Below, piece by piece: positions 58,088 through 64,000 of a DNA stretch of 64,000 nucleotides. Source of the DNA: Plutella xylostella (taxonomy: Eukaryota; Arthropoda; Insecta; Lepidoptera; Plutellidae); contig NC_063993.1 of assembly GCF_932276165.1 (NCBI RefSeq), forward strand, positions 1,622,001 through 1,686,000, in the 5' to 3' direction. A program made the position numbers and the translations under genes. Position 1 is the stretch's first letter. The number at the start of each line of letters is the position of its first letter. Under the pieces are notes generated by a model. It did no database searches. It saw only the letters and a program-made list of their open reading frames with translations, and was not told the origin of the DNA.

Positions 58088-58938
58088 ATGCTGCTCATGG
58101 AAGTAGAAAAGAGGCGGAAGGAATATCGCTAACTAAATACTGAGGCACCCTAAGTAACTTTAATTCACTTTAATTGTGCCCCATCCACACGCTTGGCAAA
58201 CAATGGCAAACAGCCAACAGCGAACAGCAAGCACGGACGTAGTGTGTATGGGTGTTTGTCGTTGTTTGCCTGTTTGTGTTTGTGTTGGCTAGTGTTCGGC
58301 ATCGGTGTCGGTTTTTCTTGCCAGTTTGCTACGTATCCACACGTCTGGCAGCGGTCAGTTTGCGCGCTAGCATTGCGGGAGGCGGACGTATCAACTTGCT
58401 ACACTTTTTTGTTGGCGCGCAAAGCGTAAAAATGTCTGATCGATCAGCATCTACGATTCTGTAATTTTTGGAGGCTTATCAAAAAAAAATATAAAACCTT
58501 TTTTAATTAAAGCCCAAATAAAGCAGTACATTGTACGATTTCTATGTATTTTTACCTTTTTTTTTCCTTTTTTTATTCTCTTGCTTTAATTTATATAATA
58601 AAAATATGTCAACCCGAAAGTAATAGCTCGTCGTCCCCTCGTATTCTAGTCTATGCGTCGTCCGCCGTGTTTGCCGATTCGGAATGAACGTTCGCCAAGC
58701 ATGTGGATGGCTGTTTGTGTTGGGTAATTGTGGTTGGTGTTCGGGGCTTCGTTTGCTGTTTGCGGTGTTTGTGACAAACAGCAAGCGTGTGGATGGGGCT
58801 CCGACACATACCTACACATTCACACTCAAAGTAAAGTCAGTTTGCCGCCGCGCGCCAATCACGTCACCTCATGTGGTGCCTCAGTGTTTTAGTAGGCGAG
58901 ATTCCTTCCGCCTTTTTTTCTACTTCCATGATGCTGCT
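58088..58938. mobile_element. 850-bp TIR element with a second inner inverted repeat
   Basis: The outer arms (58088-58149; ggaagtagaaaagaggcgga... actgaggcacc) mirror 58875-58938. A second inverted pair, gccccatccacacgcttg at 58178 and caagcgtgtggatggggc ending at 58799, marks a nested element with G/T-rich tttgtgttggct-like repeats. The ORFs here are low-complexity and not convincing. Confidence 0.75.
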
Positions 58939-59316
58939 TTTAAACTTAACAAAATGGTTACGCATAAGTACCTAGTTATTAAAGAACATTAAATATCCAT
59001 CTTCAAAATTATTCGATGGACCTCCAATAAGTACCTATGTCCCGTGATCCCGTCTCCTGAGATTTGTAGAGGAAATACAACATAAAGTATTAATGAGTAG
59101 TAATTAGATGAATAAGATATAGTACTTACCTAAATTACATTTTATTCCTACTTTTATAACTCACCCCCAGGGTGAGTACCCTAAAGCCCCCAATGTCCGT
59201 TTTGCAAACTTAGTTCAACTTCTTAACCAACTCAGCTTATCTAATCACAAACATATTAATCATTACCGCACTCATCACGCACTTTATTTTATTTTATTAT
59301 TCATAATTTGCAACTA

Positions 59317-60013
59317 CAGTGAAACCTGGTTAAGTGAGACTTCAAGGGTCCTGCAATATCGTTTCACTTAAAGAGGTATTCCACTTACCCAGTGTCTCAG
59401 ATATACAGGTATAAATAAATATCTGTCTCATTTACAGAGGGTTCCATTAATAGAGGTGAGAATACAGGTTATTTCAGTTATAAAGGTAAAATTATAATTA
59501 ATATATAATTTTTAAGGTAAAATTATATTTAACAACCTTCTTCGCGTGTCTTCCCTCTTTCATAAACGGATATTAACTTCAGTTTTTCACGTAGGTAATG
59601 ATAACGATTGTAGCTTTCGTTTTGGCATTTTTCAAATTTATACTTCTGTATGAGAGTAAAGCGAAATTAAAACTGAAGGTTATTCATTAATAAATACATT
59701 GAACTGAACTGAAGCTCAAAATTTGCACTTACGTACTTGGAATTACGTGTGGAATTTGTGGGTAGAATAAGAATGAGTAAAACAAAAAATGTAATCTCAG
59801 TTACAGAGGTTTATGCATATAAAATTTACTCGCTGTCTCAGTTATAGAGGTAACTATGTATGATGATAAATCGAAAGAACAAATCCCAGTTATAGAGGCT
59901 TACCTCGTCCCACTAACAGAGGTAATTCAGTGCGAAAGTGTTGGGACCTCAGCATGAGTTTTAGCTATGGAGGTTTCTCATTTATCCAGGTCCCACTTAA
60001 CCAGGTTTCACTG
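59317..60013. mobile_element. 697-bp Tc1/mariner-pogo-type MITE
   Basis: cagtgaaacctggttaagtg at 59317 is the reverse complement of cacttaaccaggtttcactg ending at 60013, with TA on both sides. Inside, a 'cagttatagaggt'/'catttacagaggg' motif recurs about ten times. Ends of this type are typical of pogo/Tigger elements, but no transposase remains. Confidence 0.8.
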
Positions 60014-60235
60014 TACATTATTTTGCAGAGTTTTCCAATGGCGCAAAAAAAACTATTTTCTTAAATTTAATATTGTTCTCTTTCTTCTGTTTTCTTTACC
60101 GCTACGCGACGTGGCAAAGGTTTGTGGCTCAAACAGCCTATTCCCAGAGAGATATTCCCCATAGCTAAATAAATACATATTAATACTACATAGATTATAA
60201 GGAATGTGATGTGGTATATTAACATTCAGTATGCC

Positions 60236-60853
60236 GAGTGCGAGTTTTTACACCGTTTGAGAAGACAGTGGCTGCGTCGTCGGCGTGAAACCTGAATTTG
60301 TATAGGGCGTGGGAGAGTCGCCACCTAGTGGTACACACGCAGCACTAGCTCCGCGCGATACACCTCATTGCTCGATCGGTCATAATGAAAATCCTACAAG
60401 CCGAAAAAAATCACCTTATCAGAACCGAAAACTAAAACAAGACCTTACACTCTACAACTACATTGTATTGTAGGTACATACAGTTGTTTTCAGTTTCCAG
60501 CGCCTGATAATTGAATTACCTACTGATTTTGCAAAAAAAATACAAATCAGGCGCTTGTGAAGGAGATCCTGATCTGAGCCAAGTGGTTGGATTCGCTAAC
60601 TATACCTATTTGTTTAACTGCCAGTTTGCAAAAGTAGGTATGTACTTACCGATAACAGTAACCGACTTGCTTACTTTCATATTGATACATAGTTAGTACC
60701 TAAGCTGTTATAGATGTACCGGGCCAGGTGTAGGCTTTTCAGATTAATCTAGCAGAACTAGTGCAGCGCGTAAACCGTTAGGTGGCGACTCTCCCGCGAT
60801 ATACAACTCCGCGTTTATTGGCCACTAGTCGACCGGTGCAAAAACTCGCACTC
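60236..60853. mobile_element. 618-bp TIR element
   Basis: gagtgcgagtttttacaccg at 60236 pairs with cggtgcaaaaactcgcactc ending at 60853. An internal second pair, gggagagtcgccacctag near 60311 and ggtggcgactctccc near 60781, supports a single foldback element. Confidence 0.75.
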
Positions 60854-62500
60854 TCCATGCAGATGAGATTGGGAATCGTTACATACAAGTACAAGCAGTT
60901 ACCCACGATTTACCCAAAGACCTAGGCAGTGTCCTTGACACTAATAATTATATTGAATGGTTACCGCGGAAATAGAGTATGATGCGCTATTAATTGAGGT
61001 CTCCGCATAAATATAATCATCGCCGCCGCTTTGCGTCGAATTTTTATTTTTGAATACTTACGTACGACTTAGCCAATCTGCTATTTTGGATTATCCTCAT
61101 TAAATTTGTAACTACCTAAACCTAGTAGCTGAAATCCTATGTGTAATTATTTATAGTTATTTAATGGATAAAACTGAAACACTGTCAAATTCATAATTTA
61201 CGTAATTGTTTTCAAAATATTTTATTAACACAATTCATTCAATAACACCAAAAGATTATAACATCATCTCTAACATTAAACCTAAAATAAAATACAATTT
61301 ACCTAATGTATTTTACTTACCAATTTATATATTCATTCAAACATCATTTCGACTATAGGAGAGCCTGTCTTACGAAATTACACTAACGTGTACTTATTAC
61401 TTAACTCTACAGGTAACTTAACTTGTATCAATACTGACAACGTGACAACATACTACCTGACAATGTGAGAGAGTTCAGAGTAATGCAACTAGTGTAGCTT
61501 CGAGAAACAGGCCCGAGTATACATAATATATTTAAATAGTATATACTTATAGTTCACATTTAGGTATAAGTTGTCAGAAAAGTATGCTGATTAAATATTG
61601 TGGCTCCCTTACATTATATGCATAGGACCACGGTTAATATTATAAGCTTTAAAATCAATTAGTTCATATAAAATCGACGAGGAAAATAAAACGCAAACAG
61701 TAAAGTAGAAACAAAATAATATGGAATGTACAAATCATGTTTATTTACTGATTCCTGGCAATACAATGTTTGTGACTTGCTTCCCTGGGGAGCACTGACA
61801 GAAGTAATACGGATACATGCGTCCACTATAACACTCAAAGCCATAATATCATAGCTATAGATCGTAGCAACAAGCCAGGTTTAACATTCTGAATCAGAGA
61901 TTGCGCGGTACACAGTACCATTGGGTCAACGGAACATTCATTCATTAATTATTAAGAATAAATTGTTTGGACTTAAATTTCTACTCTAACTGTACATTAG
62001 TTCCGCCTTAACGCTAAAATAATCTAAGTGATATCGTGATCGTCAGATAGAATGAACATCGTCCGCGAGGGATACAACGCAAATTAAAATCTGATATGTC
62101 GGTACGAGTAACAAAGGTGTTCTTGTCACCGATAAATTTGAAATGAGCCGGCGATAATAAATTAAACATTAATAAATTATGCTGTCATCGCTCGGTAGCT
62201 GTTGGTATAATGTATTGAACACTGTAATCATTTCTGTAAAATGGAAATAGAAAAACAATTTATAGAGGCCGCGGCTCAAGCACGGCGCGGCCGCAGCATC
62301 GAGGCGGCGCCGGCGGAGCTATAGCGGCCACGTATAAATGATTAACGTTCAAGTACTCAACAAGATTTACTATACAAGAAGGAGGTGTCCCGGGGTGCTA
62401 CAGCAGGCGGCTACCGGCGACGACTCCCTGTGCGATGAGCAGATTCGAAGCGGCCGTAGGACCCCGGGGCACGCGGCGGGCGAGTGTGCTGTGCAGATGT
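60854..62500. other. Non-coding DNA including the V-ATPase c 3' UTR
   Basis: No exon seen. The stretch next to 62500 should be the 3' UTR of the minus-strand V-ATPase gene; AATAAA complements near 61740 and 61220 are candidate ends. A GC-rich patch lies at 62268-62325 (gcggccgcagcatcgaggcg). Confidence 0.5.
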
Positions 62501-63651
62501 TTACTGTTTCGTGTAAAGGTAGATGGCGACGATGAGACCGTAGAGACCCAATACTTCGGCGAAAATGAGGATAAGAATCATTCCGACGAATAATCTGGGC
62601 TGTTGCGCTGTTCCACGGACACCGGCGTCTCCCACAATGCCGATGGCGAACCCGGCGGCCAGACCCGAGAACCCGACGGCCAGACCCGCGCCCAGGTGGA
62701 TGAACCCTCTGGAATAGACAAACATACACATGTTATACTTAATTCAGAAAAGGGTCTGTTAATTTTGGCAGTAAGTTAATGCACTTAATATTATATTTGG
62801 TACAGAAAGTACATTTTCAATGTGCATTGTTAATTCTGAAACCAGATGCCGTTGCAGATGTTTAAACATGGTAATTATATCAATAAAGTAAACAGCATAA
62901 GTTGCATATATGCAACATATTCCAGATATAAGATTGTAACTATACATATAAAAAGGTAGACTAAACTAGATGTTTCTCATAACTGTTCCAAAGATATTCA
63001 GCATAAATAATAGCCAGGAAATTGTAGGCCTTGAAAGAGTAATGACATAAAAACAGCAAAGTTACGTAATTTTAGAAATCATGCTATTTCAGTGACAACT
63101 AAACTAACACAGTGTCACTGCAGAGATCTTATCAGCTTGTGATTGATAGTGGTTGTATTAACATTCAGATAAAATGTATCTCAAATTATCTATGAAATAT
63201 TAAACCTTGACTTATTTTGTAGCATGATGATTTAGATGTAACAAGATGTCTACATCTTGATATGCTATCAATTCAGTTTCTACAAGTTGATCATAAGCAT
63301 GTGTTCAGGTACAAATACAATAATTTAGAACCAATGGTATGCCCTAAAAATACGTGATCATCATCATCACAAACAACTACTGCTAGTCATAGCTACATCC
63401 ATGACACTCTGGCTTCCTCACCTAAGAATAGGTAAATAAGGCAAATCAAATGAATAATTACCTGTAGAGGGTGTAGTTAGCCGGGGAGTCCAGGGAACCG
63501 GCGATCAGGACAGCCACCACGAGCCCGTAGATGGCAATGATACCAGCCATGACCACGGGGATGATGGACTTCATGATGAGCTCGGGCCTCATCACCGACA
63601 TGGCGGCGATACCCGTGCCGGACTTGGCCGTTCCATAAGCGGCTCCCAGGG
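62501..63651 (-). CDS. Vha16: V-ATPase 16-kDa proteolipid subunit c (5'-partial)
   Basis: Two exons, 63651-63462 and 62708-62501 (stop TAA), join in phase across a GT-AG intron and encode about 131 residues, ending YGLIVAIYLYTKQ. The sequence AKSGTGIAAMSVMRPELIMK and the helix LILIFAEVLGLYGLIVAI, with the essential proton-carrying glutamate, are diagnostic of subunit c of the V-ATPase membrane sector. Several copies form the rotor ring that moves protons into endomembrane compartments. Helices 2-4 are visible; the first roughly 25 residues lie on an exon beyond base 64000. The protein is normally about 155 residues. It is divergent in position from LRP4, with no sign of shared regulation. Confidence 0.97.
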
Positions 63652-64000
63652 CTGGAATAGACAGTAATAAGATATTAAGTCATGGTTTTGTTAATTGCAT
63701 GAATGCCTAATATGGTCTCTTGGAAATAGTAATTGCTTATGCTTAGTAGACAAATCAAATTGTCTAGGCAAAGATGGAGATTTTGTGGCGCAATCACAGC
63801 ATAATATGAAAAGAAATAATAATAATGATCATCAGATCATAACTCTGATACTATTGTTAGTGTATATCTAGCAGGATGTTTGATAGTACATAATGTGTAG
63901 AAGTTTCTGTAAGTAATGTTTTTGACGACTCTACTCCCAGGGTGTGTTCTAGCTAGACAGATCATCTATGGCTATCTGTTATGCATAGAATATTACACCT

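Noticed and set aside
58193..58464. Overlapping 70-78-codon ORFs with hydrophobic leader-like starts
   Set aside because: Both lie in the strand-biased interior of a TIR element; their Leu/Val/Cys-rich text comes from tttg-type simple sequence.

Overview
This is a window of insect nuclear DNA, almost certainly from a moth or butterfly. It is AT-rich with short exons, GT-AG introns, a BEL/Pao LTR retrotransposon, a tRNA-headed SINE and dense TIR/foldback elements of kinds common in Lepidoptera. No bacterial or viral gene organisation is present.

Three cellular genes are supported. (1) Plus strand, 4937-18369: nine exons of Lcch3, a Cys-loop GABA-receptor-family subunit. All reading-frame phases fit and the stop is at 18367-18369; only the N-terminal exon(s) are missing. 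(2) Minus strand, 53669 down to 32535: a complete LRP4 (low-density-lipoprotein-receptor-related protein 4). I reconstructed 34 coding exons totalling 5,712 nt (1,903 codons plus stop), with every junction in phase. The protein has a signal peptide, eight LDLa repeats, two EGFs, four YWTD propellers each followed by an EGF, one membrane helix and a tail with an NPNY motif. (3) Minus strand, 63651 down to 62501: the last two exons of the V-ATPase 16-kDa proteolipid (subunit c); its first exon lies beyond base 64000. Lcch3 and LRP4 are convergent neighbours, and both families act at synapses.

Layout: 1-4936 holds no recognisable exon but carries a 74-bp tandem array in which GATA motifs repeat more than 20 times. 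4937-18369 is Lcch3; its intron after visible exon 4 contains an apparently intact 6.3-kb BEL/Pao element in antisense, with LTRs that read as identical. 18370-32534 is intergenic and is dominated by nested transposons: a 2.9-kb CAGGGTG-ended element with a relic THAP-domain gene, and a 4.5-kb TIR element whose subterminal region carries a TATA/initiator promoter. 32535-53669 is LRP4, with three internal partial exon duplications and a hAT-type foldback element in one intron. 53670-62500 contains GC-rich candidate promoter DNA and several TIR elements. 62501-63651 is the V-ATPase gene.

Gene calls rest on protein families I recognise and on splice-phase arithmetic. Transposon calls rest on inverted repeats and target duplications read by eye. 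No database search was possible.
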